From Funiculus sociatus GB2-C1 (GTDB lineage Bacteria > Cyanobacteriota > Cyanobacteriia > Cyanobacteriales > FACHB-T130), in assembly GCF_039962115.1 (NCBI RefSeq), contig NZ_JAMPKJ010000016.1:35040-99039 (forward strand): a stretch of 64,000 nucleotides of DNA, written 5' to 3'. Every line of letters begins with the position of its first letter. The stretch's first letter is position 1. This document shows, in pieces, positions 28,385-37,411 of the stretch. Position numbers and translations under genes: made by a program. Under the pieces are notes generated by a model, which was not told where the DNA came from, did not search any database, and saw only the letters and a list, made by a program, of their open reading frames with translations.

Positions 28385-29125
28385 ATGACTATTTATGATA
28401 ATGAATGGCTCAATCCATCGGCAGATTTAATCTTGTCGAGGGATGAAATTCATGTTTGGCGGGCTGACCTTGACCCACCGACATCGCATCTTCAATTGTT
28501 GGCAAAAACCCTCTCGGCCGACGAACGAAATCGGGCTGAGCGGTTTTATTTTGAGCAACATCGAAATCGTTTCATTGCTGGTCGCGGTATTCTCAGAACC
28601 ATTTTGGCTCGCTATTTGGGTATCGATCCGTCTGAGGTGCAATTTGGGTATGAACCGCGTGGTAAACCAATTTTGGCTGAAACATCCGGTGACAGTAGGC
28701 TCTGTTTTAACTTGTCTCACTCTCAGGGACTCGCTTTGTATGCTGTTGGACGCGATCGCTCTCTTGGCATTGACTTGGAATATATCCGTCCTATCTCCGA
28801 TGCCGAACAACTCGCCAAACGCTTTTTTTCCGCTCAAGAATATGCTGTAATTCGTGCGCTTCCTCCCTCGCAGAAGCAGGAAACATTCTTTCGTTACTGG
28901 ACTTGCAAGGAAGCTTATCTAAAAGCAACTGGAGACGGACTGGCTCAGTTAGACCAAATTGAAATTTTGCTTGCTCCCGAAAAACCAGCTAGTGAACTTC
29001 GTCTCCCCAGCAGTTTAGCTTCTCAAGACTGGGTTCTCCAAGAGTTAGCACCTACTGCAAACTATGTGGCTGCTCTTGTTGTTGCTGGACAAGGTTGGCA
29101 TCTCAGGAGTTGGCAATTTCTATAG
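28385..29125 (+). CDS. 4'-phosphopantetheinyl transferase (Sfp/HetI type)
   Basis: 246 residues with the Sfp-type signature: RFIAGRGILRTIL, FNLSHSQGLALYAV, GIDLEYIRP (Mg-binding Asp and Glu) and FRYWTCKEAYLKATG (WxxKEAxxK). It transfers phosphopantetheine from CoA to carrier domains of fatty acid, polyketide or peptide synthases. Cyanobacteria usually have one such enzyme, called HetI or Sppt, which serves fatty acid synthesis and secondary metabolism alike. No synthase gene is beside it. The start ATG 28385 gives the family's normal length. Confidence 0.92.
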   Translation: MTIYDNEWLNPSADLILSRDEIHVWRADLDPPTSHLQLLAKTLSADERNRAERFYFEQHRNRFIAGRGILRTILARYLGIDPSEVQFGYEPRGKPILAETSGDSRLCFNLSHSQGLALYAVGRDRSLGIDLEYIRPISDAEQLAKRFFSAQEYAVIRALPPSQKQETFFRYWTCKEAYLKATGDGLAQLDQIEILLAPEKPASELRLPSSLASQDWVLQELAPTANYVAALVVAGQGWHLRSWQFL

Positions 29126-29244
29126 TCATTAGTTATTAAGCAGGTAGGGGTAATTAAACATAGCTTCTCGTAATTAAAAATTGGGTAAAAGTCTTATCTA
29201 ATTTTTAGGAATATGGATTATATAACTGGTAAAACTTACGTTTT

Positions 29245-29273
29245 GTAGGGGCATTGCAGTGCCATGCCCCTAC
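29245..29273. repeat. Palindrome GTAGGGGCA / TGCCCCTAC
   Basis: A stem with 12-base arms in the convergent spacer after the PPTase gene. A second copy of the family lies at 32958-32999. Confidence 0.65.
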
Positions 29274-29288
29274 GTTTATTAAAGCGTA

Positions 29289-29681
29289 TTAGTCTAAAGA
29301 CTGATATAAACCTATAAGATTTCCGTCGGGGTCGCGAAGATAAGCCGTCTTAATTCCGTAGTAGGGATTGCTCATTGGTTCTGTTGTAAAGTTGACTCCC
29401 TTATGCCTTAATTTATGATATACCTGATCTACATCATGCACAGTAAAAACTAACGCTACCTTGTCTTGACATTCGGCATTTTCTGGCTTGTCAGCATTGC
29501 CAATCATTTGCGCCATTTCTTGCCGTCTGAATAAACTAAGTCTCATATCTCCAGCTTTAAACTCAGCATATCCGCTTTTTTCATCTTCTACGGTAACGTC
29601 AAATTCCATGACATCTTTGTAAAAGTCAAAACAAGCTTTTAAGTCCTTTACCAGCAGTCTTGTATAGGCAAAACCAATCAT
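29289..29681 (-). CDS. VOC-family (glyoxalase/bleomycin resistance) protein
   Basis: 130 residues forming two beta-alpha-beta-beta-beta modules: FAYTRLLVKDLKACFDFYKDVMEFDVTVE and VALVFTVHDVDQVYHKLRHKGVNFTTEP ... YFGIKTAYLRDPDGNLIGLYQ. The end DPDGNLIGL is the typical metal-bearing strand. The first-strand His of glyoxalase I is replaced (AYTRLLV), so it is not a standard glyoxalase. Possible roles are a dioxygenase-like or drug-binding protein. It lies at the end of the minus-strand run of redox genes. Confidence 0.85.
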   Translation of the reverse strand: MIGFAYTRLLVKDLKACFDFYKDVMEFDVTVEDEKSGYAEFKAGDMRLSLFRRQEMAQMIGNADKPENAECQDKVALVFTVHDVDQVYHKLRHKGVNFTTEPMSNPYYGIKTAYLRDPDGNLIGLYQSLD

Positions 29682-29737
29682 AACTACTTTACCTGATGAT
29701 AGTGATACTTCAAGAAGGTGCTTGTAAACTTATATTG

Positions 29738-30931
29738 TTACATACAGGTGCAATATCTGAACACAATTAGGGTAATAATTGCAAACCCAACACCCGCAAA
29801 AAATACGCTATGAATCCCACCAATGCCAAAGGCAATTCCCATCAGTAGCGGCCCTAAAGTTTGCCCTAATCCAAAAAATGTGCCGTTTACAGCTATGACG
29901 GTAGCTAGATATTCTCTGGGTGCCAGAGCTGCTAAGAGAGTTTGAATGCTGGGAAATCCAATGCCAAGCCCAATCCCAAAAATCGTGGTTGGTATTAATA
30001 GTAACCACATATTCGTTACGAAGGGAACAATAAATAGAGCGATGGCGTAGAAAACAAAAGATGCTCTAATTAAAGTTGTTTCTCTAAAACGTCTGGCGAG
30101 TCTACCTAGCTGTGAAGAAGTGAATGCGATCGCTACCGAAATACTAGAGAGTATCACTCCAATTGTAGAGGGCTGCGCTTTAAATGTATCGTTAATCAAT
30201 TGTGGCAAATAAGTTACATAAGCACCATAAAGAAGCACGAAGTTAGCAGCACTTGCAATAAACAATCCCGCCAACTGACGATTTTTCAGAATTCCGCGAG
30301 CATTTATCAAATATTCCCGTAGATTACGTTCGCCTTTCGGTTCAGGATTTTTCAAGGCAAACAATACCACTAACGCGATAGGAATAGCTACCACGGGTAA
30401 CATAAAAGGATAATACCAGCCAATTGTTGCTAGTGCGCCGCCAATTGTTGGATAACTTGCGGTGCCGATACTGCTGACGCTGGCACTATAACCCATTGCC
30501 GCAGTGCGTCTTTCTCCGGCATACAAATCGCCGATTAAGGTGACGCTGAGAGAAAGTAAAGAAGCTGCACCAATTCCTTGCAATAAGCGGAACAACAGTA
30601 AAAGGTTAAAATCACGCACAAAGGCGCAGGCTGTGCCAGCAATTCCAAATAAAAGCAGTGAAGGAACAATAATCTTCTTTCTGCCAATTCTATCGGCAAG
30701 AACACCAATAATAGGGCCTAGCAACAGAGTGGGAAGCGTGAAGGCTGTAACCAATAATCCAATATTTTCCGGAGCTACATTTAAGGCTTTAGCTAGATTC
30801 GGGAAAGCCGGAGTTACACTGGAAACACCGAGAACAGCGATTAGAGAAATCGCAAAAATAATCAGAAGATTTTTGTCTTTAAGCAAGTTTTTGGGGTTGT
30901 GTTGCTGACCATCGGCTTCTGTTGATTGCAT
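29738..30931 (-). CDS. Major facilitator superfamily transporter
   Basis: 397 residues with twelve predicted membrane helices. The drug:proton antiporter signature is seen: helix 1 with SVTPAFPNLAKAL, motif A GVLADRIGRKKI after helix 2, and GIGFPSIQTLLAALAPREY after helix 10. It resembles multidrug or arabinose-type efflux permeases of about 400 residues. The C-terminus is short (RYCTCM). It sits in the run of detoxification genes, so export of a modified small molecule is plausible. No regulator gene is adjacent. Confidence 0.87.
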   Translation of the reverse strand: MQSTEADGQQHNPKNLLKDKNLLIIFAISLIAVLGVSSVTPAFPNLAKALNVAPENIGLLVTAFTLPTLLLGPIIGVLADRIGRKKIIVPSLLLFGIAGTACAFVRDFNLLLLFRLLQGIGAASLLSLSVTLIGDLYAGERRTAAMGYSASVSSIGTASYPTIGGALATIGWYYPFMLPVVAIPIALVVLFALKNPEPKGERNLREYLINARGILKNRQLAGLFIASAANFVLLYGAYVTYLPQLINDTFKAQPSTIGVILSSISVAIAFTSSQLGRLARRFRETTLIRASFVFYAIALFIVPFVTNMWLLLIPTTIFGIGLGIGFPSIQTLLAALAPREYLATVIAVNGTFFGLGQTLGPLLMGIAFGIGGIHSVFFAGVGFAIITLIVFRYCTCM

Positions 30932-31060
30932 GAAGTTACTCGGTTTTTGAGTCGATAAATATGGACGAAATAAAACGGTGGATAGCGCCTACCATTAGCC
31001 CAAAAAAATCTTACTTCAATTGGGCAATATAAGAGAGCGATCGCATTGTTCTTGCTTGCC

Positions 31061-31321
31061 TTAGTGTGCTGTATATCCTCCATCGACTCCCAGCGATTGC
31101 CCCGTGACAAACGAAGCTTTATCTGAACAAAGCCAAATCGCAGCGTTGGCAATTTCTTCCGCCTTGCCAACACGCCCAATGGGGTGCATTTGATTAATTT
31201 GTTCAATTCCTTGCGGGTTTTCTTTGGCAAAACGCTCAAAGGTAAATGCGATCGCACACGCCCGTCCGATACCAGAGCTTCCGCCAGTTACAATTGCTAC
31301 CTTTCCACTTAAAGACACCAT
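31061..31321 (-). pseudogene. Truncated short-chain dehydrogenase (internal deletion)
   Basis: The 86-codon frame has the Rossmann start of an SDR ([23 protein letters not shown]) joined directly to the SDR C-terminal part ([25 protein letters not shown] ... [20 protein letters not shown]). About 165 residues are missing, including the NNAG strand and the catalytic Ser and YxxxK. The junction falls at a HIP1 octamer (31248-31255). The frame remains open, but the product cannot be an active SDR. It has its own ATG and AAAGGCAG site upstream. Confidence 0.8.
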
Positions 31322-31402
31322 TACAGTTATCTGCCTTTACTTAAGAGTTAGTTAAGATTTAGCCGAGGTTGACTAAGTTGAATCAAATTGCCCAGAACTT
31401 AC

Positions 31403-32149
31403 TTATGCCCGCGCCAGTCCGCCATCAACAATTAAAGTTTGTCCAGTTATAAAAGCAGCATCATCTGAGGCAAGAAAAGACACTGCACCAACAACATCAT
31501 CCGGTGTTGGCGTGCGTTTGATTGCTTGCCTTGCTGCCACCATGTCAAAAACTTCTGGTGGCGAATTTGTTTCTGTGGTGCCAGTGCGAACCAAACCGGG
31601 AGCGATCGCATTCACTGTAATTCCAAATTCTCCCACTTCCGATGCCAAAGCTCGTGTAAACCCAATAACACCCATCTTTGCCGTTGTGTAGTGAGTATAG
31701 TCGGGAATTACTAGCCAGCTTACAGTTGAGGACAAGTTAATAATGCGTCCGTAGCCGTTCTGCTTCATGCTTGGTAAAAAAGCTTTGCACATTAAAAATA
31801 GCGAGTCTAAATTAACCGCCATCATCTTGCGCCAGTCGTCAAAACTCATTTGGTCAAAAGACTGATAGGGATAGATTCCTGCATTATTAACCAGGATGTC
31901 GCAACGCCCAAATTTCTCCATCACAACAGCAGCAAATTTGCTGACATCCTCTGGTGAGCATACGTCACAAACGCTAATTTCAGCTTTACGCCCAGCATTT
32001 TTGACCATTTTTTCAGTTTCTTGTGCTAAAGATGTGGCAGCGATCGCAATATCTGCCCCATCTTCAGCAAGTCTTTTGGCAAAAGCTTGTCCTAACCCTT
32101 TCGATCCGCCTGTAACAACAGCAACTTTCCCTTTCAGACTTCTGCCCAT
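31403..32149 (-). CDS. Short-chain dehydrogenase/reductase (FabG-like)
   Basis: 248 residues from ATG 32149, preceded by a GAGATAG site; a longer frame to 32194 is less likely as it overlaps the gene before. Cofactor loop TGGSKGLG, NNAGIYPY, catalytic Ser in INLSSTVSW and YTHYTTAK (Tyr and Lys), then PGLVRTGTTE and the closing GQTLIVDGG. All catalytic residues are present. It reduces or oxidises a carbonyl with NAD(P)H. It belongs to the minus-strand run that includes the ABM and aldo/keto reductase genes, and its start is 20 bases from the ABM stop. Confidence 0.9.
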   Translation of the reverse strand: MGRSLKGKVAVVTGGSKGLGQAFAKRLAEDGADIAIAATSLAQETEKMVKNAGRKAEISVCDVCSPEDVSKFAAVVMEKFGRCDILVNNAGIYPYQSFDQMSFDDWRKMMAVNLDSLFLMCKAFLPSMKQNGYGRIINLSSTVSWLVIPDYTHYTTAKMGVIGFTRALASEVGEFGITVNAIAPGLVRTGTTETNSPPEVFDMVAARQAIKRTPTPDDVVGAVSFLASDDAAFITGQTLIVDGGLARA

Positions 32150-32168
32150 TTCGACTATCTCTTTATAA

Positions 32169-32807
32169 TTAATCAGCAGGTTCGGTGAAAACAACCTCGT
32201 ACAAATGAAACTCGTTTTCAGCTAACCCTTGCCAATACTCACTCAAAGGTTTGTATTTTGGATCTTTTAGCAGTTCCTCAAAATACTCAAAACTGCGCCA
32301 CTGTCCGTAGTTAACATTATGTACACCGTCAAGAGAGCGATGAAAATTCCCAGATAAAAGTCCGGGATTTTGCAACCCGAGTGGTAGGTATTCCCTCTCC
32401 AATTCCACTAGGCGCATCTGATTTTCTGGTTTTACTCTAAATTCTGCAAGGTGAATCAAACCACCTTTAGTAATTTTGAGTTCAGCGTCATCTGGCAGAG
32501 AAACTACGACTTCGTAGACGTGTGACTCATGAATTTTAAACTGGGAAAGCTTTTTACCAACTGCCTGTACTTCAGAGTTGTTGACAAAAGCTTGGTAATC
32601 TTCTAAGGTTTCCCACTGGGCATAGTTCATCACTCTTACGCCGTCTATACTTTTGTGGAGGCTGGATGAGACGAAACCTGGTTGATGTTTCACCGCTGTT
32701 TCGAGAAATCCCCCAATAGTATCTATTAATTCCTGCTGTCGTTCCGGCTCTACCTCGAAGATAATTATCACCGTAATTACATTGTTATTTTTTGCAATAG
32801 TCGGCAT
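32169..32807 (-). CDS. Double antibiotic-biosynthesis-monooxygenase (ABM) domain protein
   Basis: 212 residues from ATG 32807, which has a strong AGGAGAG site; a longer frame to 32894 has none. Two ABM ferredoxin-like domains in tandem: residues about 10-100 (VIIIFEVEPERQQELIDTI ... PGFVSSSLHKSIDGVRVMNYAQWE) and about 115-205 (GLIHLAEFRVKPENQMRLVELE ... PGLLSGNFHRSLDGVHNVNYGQW). The two halves clearly duplicated from one. ABM proteins are cofactor-free monooxygenases or quinone-handling proteins. It is directly upstream of the SDR gene, likely the same transcript. Confidence 0.87.
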   Translation of the reverse strand: MPTIAKNNNVITVIIIFEVEPERQQELIDTIGGFLETAVKHQPGFVSSSLHKSIDGVRVMNYAQWETLEDYQAFVNNSEVQAVGKKLSQFKIHESHVYEVVVSLPDDAELKITKGGLIHLAEFRVKPENQMRLVELEREYLPLGLQNPGLLSGNFHRSLDGVHNVNYGQWRSFEYFEELLKDPKYKPLSEYWQGLAENEFHLYEVVFTEPAD

Positions 32808-32957
32808 TTTGATCTCTCCTGGGATTGTTGGTGAACCAAAATCTTTAAATTGCCAGCATACTAGCGCTAATGCTGTAGGAACGCTACTAGCCATTTTTCT
32901 AGGTAGTCAGTAAAAATATAGCTTTTCTCCGTTCGGTAGAATATATGGCCGTTGTGA

Positions 32958-32999
32958 CGTTTGGTAGGGGCATGAGAATATTATGCCCCTACCAAACGT
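32958..32999. repeat. Palindrome ACGTTTGGTAGGGGCAT
   Basis: A 17-base perfect stem with an 8-base loop. It shares the core TAGGGGCA/TGCCCCTA with 29245-29273, so this is a small dispersed family. Confidence 0.7.
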
Positions 33000-33031
33000 A
33001 TTACCAAATGCGATCGCTTTCTTATTTAATT

Positions 33032-34081
33032 TCAGCTGCGGTGATTGTCGATTAAGTCGAACGTGCCACCAAAAAGGCGATCGCGGATCATGTCATTGCT
33101 TAAAAAGTCATGGGGGAAGCCAAGCTCAACTTTGCTAACTTCATTGAGGCGTTGCAAATGCTCTGGTGATAGCTTCACATCCAGACAAGCTAAGTTATCT
33201 TTAATCTGCGATACTTTGCGAGAGCCGATAATTGGGATGACAACGCCACTTTGAGCAAGCAACCAAGCTAATGCAACTTGTGGAGGCGTGTGTCCGATTT
33301 CTTCGGCAACTTGACTCACAACTTCTGCGATCGCTAGATGGCGTTTGGAAATATTTCCCCCGGAAGTAGTTGCCAGTCGTCCTTGTTCGTTATTGCCACT
33401 GCCTTTATTGTATTTACCCGTCAGCACACCAGAGCCAAGAGGCGACCACGGCGTAACCGCTAAGTCAAATGCCTTCGCCATCGGTAACAAGTCGCGTTCC
33501 GGTGTCCTTTCAACCAAACTGTACTCAACTTGCAAAGCGACGAACGGAGTCCAGCCGTAACATTGCGCCAAGGTGTTTGCTTGAGAAACAATCCAAGCAG
33601 GCGCGTCCGAAATGCCGATATATAACACCTTGCCAGAGCGTACCAGATCATCAAAGGCACGCATCACTTCTTCAATAGGTGTCATAAAGTCCCAAGCGTG
33701 CAGCCAGAATACGTCGATGTAGTCGGTATTGAGGCGTTTTAGGCTGCCTTCTAGCGACTGCATCATGCTCTTGCGATGGTTGCCGCTGCCATTGGGGTTG
33801 CCTGCCTTGTCGCTCATATGCAAGGGGAATGAGTATTTGGTTGCAACGACAAAGAGATCGCGTTCTGCGGCAATTAACTCACCAACGATTTTCTCGCTGC
33901 TGCCATCGGTGTAGCCGTTGGCGGTGTCAATAAAGTTGCCTCCTGCTTCCACAAAAGCATCGAAAACCTGACGGCTTTCGTCTTTGGAAGCACCCCAACC
34001 CCAATCTTCACCGAAGGTCATTGTTCCCAAGCAAAGTTCAGAAACCCTCAATCCGCTTTTACCCAAGAGTTTGTATCTCAT
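33032..34081 (-). CDS. Aldo/keto reductase
   Basis: 349 residues from ATG 34081 with AAGGGG upstream; the frame runs on to 34201 but that part has no site and adjoins a MITE. TIM-barrel NADPH-dependent oxidoreductase: opening MRYKLLGKSGLRVSELCLGTMTFG, catalytic Asp and Tyr in FIDTANGYTDGSSE, Lys in VATKYSF, His in DVFWLHAWD, and cofactor-binding end IIGSRKVSQIKDNL. All four tetrad residues are present. It belongs to the YajO/Tas-like branch. It is the first gene of the minus-strand redox run. Confidence 0.92.
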   Translation of the reverse strand: MRYKLLGKSGLRVSELCLGTMTFGEDWGWGASKDESRQVFDAFVEAGGNFIDTANGYTDGSSEKIVGELIAAERDLFVVATKYSFPLHMSDKAGNPNGSGNHRKSMMQSLEGSLKRLNTDYIDVFWLHAWDFMTPIEEVMRAFDDLVRSGKVLYIGISDAPAWIVSQANTLAQCYGWTPFVALQVEYSLVERTPERDLLPMAKAFDLAVTPWSPLGSGVLTGKYNKGSGNNEQGRLATTSGGNISKRHLAIAEVVSQVAEEIGHTPPQVALAWLLAQSGVVIPIIGSRKVSQIKDNLACLDVKLSPEHLQRLNEVSKVELGFPHDFLSNDMIRDRLFGGTFDLIDNHRS

Positions 34082-34181
34082 TGTTTTTTCCCCTTGTTGA
34101 ACGAATGTCGTTTTAGCGCGAGACCGTTTACTTAAGAATAGTTGTCGGGAATGGTTGTAGCTTGCTTTCAGCGTAGCCTTA

Positions 34182-34335
34182 GAGGATGTCTGAAAAGTCA
34201 TAATCGAGACGCTTAGAGCGTGGAGATCCCCCTTGCATCCCCCTTAAAAAGGGGGACTAAGGCTTGATTCTCCCCCCTTTTTCAAGGGGGGCTGGGGGGG
34301 ATCAAACTAAGTTTTGACACTTCTGGGACATCCTC
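34182..34335. mobile_element. MITE-like element with GAGGATGTC terminal inverted repeats
   Basis: A 154-base element with ends GAGGATGTC...GACATCCTC (about 20 bases of imperfect terminal inverted repeat) flanked on both sides by TTA, likely the target-site duplication. Inside are nested G/C stems (CCCCCTTAAAAAGGGGG and CCCCCCTTTTTCAAGGGGGG). No coding capacity. It lies between the aldo/keto reductase and msrA genes. Confidence 0.75.
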
Positions 34336-34514
34336 TTACGCGAATGTTACCCAACAAATCGCAGGTTTTGGATTTTGAGCTTCTAAGTGAACCCTACTGA
34401 GTTTTAGCTTACTGAAAAAATGTTGTTGCTAGAAAAATTGCTGGATCTGAGTCACAAGCCAAAGCGCTAAAATAGTATTAAGTAACGTAACGACCTATTC
34501 ATACATCAAAATTC

Positions 34515-35165
34515 ATGGCGCTATTCGGATTTGGCAAAAAGCAAACTATACCTACTCCTGAGCAAGCATTGCCAGGACGGGCAGAGTCAATGCCAGTACC
34601 CTCTGGTCACTACGTCAACGGTCATCCTCTCAAGCCCCCTTTTCCAGCTGGAATGGAAATGGCGATGTTTGGCATGGGATGTTTCTGGGGTGCAGAACGG
34701 AAATTTTGGCAGCAAGAGGGCGTTTTCAGCACCGCAGTGGGTTATGCAGCTGGCACAACACCAAACCCCACCTACGAAGAGGTCTGCACGGGCATGACTG
34801 GGCATAATGAAGTGGTTCTGGTCGTTTTTGACCCAAAAATTATTAGTTACGAAACACTTCTAAAAGTCTTCTGGGAAAGCCATAATCCCACCCAAGGTAT
34901 GCGTCAAGGCAATGACACTGGCACTCAGTATCGTTCAGGAATTTACCTCTATTCAGGTCAAAGGCATCTGGCTGAAGCATCACGAGACGCTTATCAGAAA
35001 GCTTTGAATGCGGCTGGCTATGGCGATATCACTACTGAGATTATCGAGGCTCCTGAGTTCTACTATGCAGAGAGCTACCATCAGCAGTATCTTGCCAAAA
35101 ATCCTGGTGGATATTGTGGTTTAGGTGGGACGAAAGTTGCTTGTCCTGTAGGAGTACAGGCTTAA
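34515..35165 (+). CDS. msrA: Peptide methionine sulfoxide reductase A
   Basis: 216 residues. The catalytic motif [13 protein letters not shown] (Cys as nucleophile) sits at about residue 55; [49 protein letters not shown] and the end [17 protein letters not shown] with candidate resolving cysteines are all present. It reduces methionine S-sulfoxide in proteins. An N-terminal extension of about 45 residues is usual in cyanobacteria. It is a single gene divergent from the aldo/keto reductase, separated by the MITE. Confidence 0.95.
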   Translation: MALFGFGKKQTIPTPEQALPGRAESMPVPSGHYVNGHPLKPPFPAGMEMAMFGMGCFWGAERKFWQQEGVFSTAVGYAAGTTPNPTYEEVCTGMTGHNEVVLVVFDPKIISYETLLKVFWESHNPTQGMRQGNDTGTQYRSGIYLYSGQRHLAEASRDAYQKALNAAGYGDITTEIIEAPEFYYAESYHQQYLAKNPGGYCGLGGTKVACPVGVQA

Positions 35166-35276
35166 GATAGCAGCACTTCACTTTTGCCCTGCGCTCAAGC
35201 CCTGAACTTTAGTTCAAGGCTCAAAGCTCAAGTCCGTTGAAACGGACTGAAATGCTTAGTTAGTGTATATAAATTT

Positions 35277-35307
35277 CTCGTTCTCAGACTCCGCCTGAGA
35301 ACGAGGA
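35277..35307. repeat. REP-like palindrome
   Basis: CTCGTTCTCAGACT-CCGC-CTGAGAACGAGG, a member of the dispersed family with C-to-T changes matched on both arms, so the stem is conserved. It is between convergent msrA and the DICT-GAF gene. Confidence 0.7.
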
Positions 35308-35327
35308 AGAAGCCCTCCCTTAAAAAG

Positions 35328-36587
35328 TCACTTCCGCATCAGGTTTCTGGCTATCTTAATCTGCGCGACTAACTTAGCAAAGTGTTTATTCATGTGACGT
35401 AAAACTTCAAGTTGAATGGGGGTAAGGTTGCCCAAGCTGCGGAGTTTTTTCTGAAGTGTCAAAAGATGCACTACAGCCTCTTGCTGCTCAACAACGGCTT
35501 GTTGCAGCTCATGGGTGGATAGTTGCTCTGTTGGGTCAGACACAGAATTATCTATCTGTCGGAGATGGATTGCTAGCATCCTGGCGATCGCCATCAGTGT
35601 CTGACCATCATCTTCATCCCATTGATTAGACTCTGTGTTGCCAATAGCGATCGCACCATAAACCTGACCTTCTATAATTGGCGCAGCAATCAACGCTTTG
35701 GCAGTGGGCAATAGCGGATCGCTCTCGTGTCTCTGGCGCACACTTGCCACCTGGATCAATCGCGCCTGGTGAATTGCTCGTCCGATCAATCCCTCACTCA
35801 CAGGCATTTTCCAACCTTTGCCATTCGCATCACCTGCTACAGCACAGACTGAATAATCTTCCTTAGACGGGTTGAGTCCAGCAATGACAACACCCGTAGC
35901 ACCAAAAATACTGTGTAAAATCTCTGCTGTATCTTCTAGAAGATTGTCTGGATTGTTTGAGGAGGTTTCCGCAAATTGTTGCAAGGTGCGGAGGTGTACT
36001 CGGCGACGCTGATTATTTAGTACAACTTGTTCCAGCATACTGAGCATGCGGCTGCTGATGTCGGATATATGGATGTTTTGCTGTTCGTAATTGCGCTTTC
36101 TAATCGGCTGGTAAGATGACTCCATAACTTGTGATATCAAGAGCGAGATTCGGTCAACTACTTGCTCGTCAAAAGACCACAACCCATCAAAGCGTCGTCC
36201 GCCCGTTGTTATGTCCCGTCCATCTACTTCTTGGGCAACCAATGTAGTCCAAAAACTCGAAGTATTGACCAACAAAAACCACTCGCGAGACAGAACAGAG
36301 CTGGGTGAAATTTCAATAAACTCTACCCCTGGAATAGAAGGTGGTTCCGAGTCGGCAATACCAAACACATAAACTCGCCTACATATTGCCCCTAAGCGAC
36401 TATAGCGACGCAGTTGATCTGGAAAATTAGAAAATTTTTGAAAGCCCGCGTAAAAGTCTACTGAAAGTTTATGCTGGATAACTTGGTCTTCTATCTGATG
36501 ACTTATGACATTCATCATTGAGACTGTGTTTACACGGCGTATATGCTGATACTGACTAGCAACCGAGCGGAAGAGTGAAATATCCAT
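35328..36587 (-). CDS. DICT-GAF sensory protein
   Basis: 419 residues. The first part (about 1-175) is a DICT domain (sensory domain of diguanylate cyclase and two-component type): MDISLFRSVASQYQ, RRYSRLGAICRRVYVFGIAD, EWFLLVNTSSFWTTLVAQEV, RRFDGLWSFDEQVVDRIS. A GAF domain follows (about 200-350: LLEDTAEILHSIFGATGVVIAG, GLIGRAIHQ, LIAAPIIEGQVYGAIAIG), then a helical C-terminal region (about 360-419) that could dimerise or pass the signal. It has no enzymatic output domain, so it may act through a partner. Single gene. Confidence 0.85.
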   Translation of the reverse strand: MDISLFRSVASQYQHIRRVNTVSMMNVISHQIEDQVIQHKLSVDFYAGFQKFSNFPDQLRRYSRLGAICRRVYVFGIADSEPPSIPGVEFIEISPSSVLSREWFLLVNTSSFWTTLVAQEVDGRDITTGGRRFDGLWSFDEQVVDRISLLISQVMESSYQPIRKRNYEQQNIHISDISSRMLSMLEQVVLNNQRRRVHLRTLQQFAETSSNNPDNLLEDTAEILHSIFGATGVVIAGLNPSKEDYSVCAVAGDANGKGWKMPVSEGLIGRAIHQARLIQVASVRQRHESDPLLPTAKALIAAPIIEGQVYGAIAIGNTESNQWDEDDGQTLMAIARMLAIHLRQIDNSVSDPTEQLSTHELQQAVVEQQEAVVHLLTLQKKLRSLGNLTPIQLEVLRHMNKHFAKLVAQIKIARNLMRK

Positions 36588-37411
36588 TACACAGGCATTG
36601 TGTTCAGTAGTAAGAACACCCTAATTTTTGCTTGCTCTCCTGATTTTTCTTTCTTTAAAAAAGTAATTTATAATACGATTCACAAGTTAACAGCAGTTTA
36701 AAAGCCATGATTTGGCTCATTCCCATGATGCGTTAGCACCACAATTACAGGAGAGGATTTTTATTATTATATAGTTTATTAATAATTACTGATATAGGAA
36801 TGCCAAATTATTTTTAAGTAAAAAATGCTAATTTTATAGTAAAATGGAATTTTGATAAATTCAGTTTTTCAGGTGCTTGCTACTTTTGAGGAAATGTCTT
36901 CGGCGTTACCCCCGCTAAAAGCGCCGGAAGTGGCAGGTAAGGTAGGGTTGCTTGAAAGTTTGCAGCTGACAGGAGGGCAACAGAACGCGATCGCTGCGTT
37001 ACGCAACTGTAGACTCCAAGAATTGAGCGATCGCCTACGCGCATCATTACCTGTTTAAAACTAGCGTTCTGTGTCCTGAATCAACAAAAGTGGAAGCGAT
37101 CGCTTTTTAGGATTAAATAAAAGCCATAAATCAAAACCAGTCTTAATCTTGTTGGCAGGCTCCAGACAGCTTCTGCTTGCGATTTCAGTTTATCTATCTC
37201 CTCGACGACTTATATAAAAAAGTCAAATTTTTACATAAAAACATTTTTAGCTAATTAGTATAGTTTTGGATAAATTAATATTTATTCTTATAAAAAATAC
37301 ATATCAATGTATGCTAATTAACATTATTTAAACCAAGCTAAGAGCATCTAAATTAAAGTGTAAATATTATGATATAGAAATGCAATCTACCTCGAACAGT
37401 GAGGCGGTTTC
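36588..37411. other. AT-rich spacer with one doubtful small frame
   Basis: A plus frame at 36852-37058 (TTG start, 68 codons; LKAPEVAGKVGLLESLQL, IAALRNCRLQELSDRLR) reads like the C-terminal end of a protein, and codon use looks plausible, but no family was recognised and no ribosome-binding site is present. The rest is AT-rich with HIP1 sites near 36988 and 37029, and no gene. Confidence 0.35.

Noticed and set aside
36852..37058. Small plus frame of 68 codons
   Set aside because: Plausible wording but TTG start, no ribosome-binding site and no family; kept only as a note in the spacer entry.
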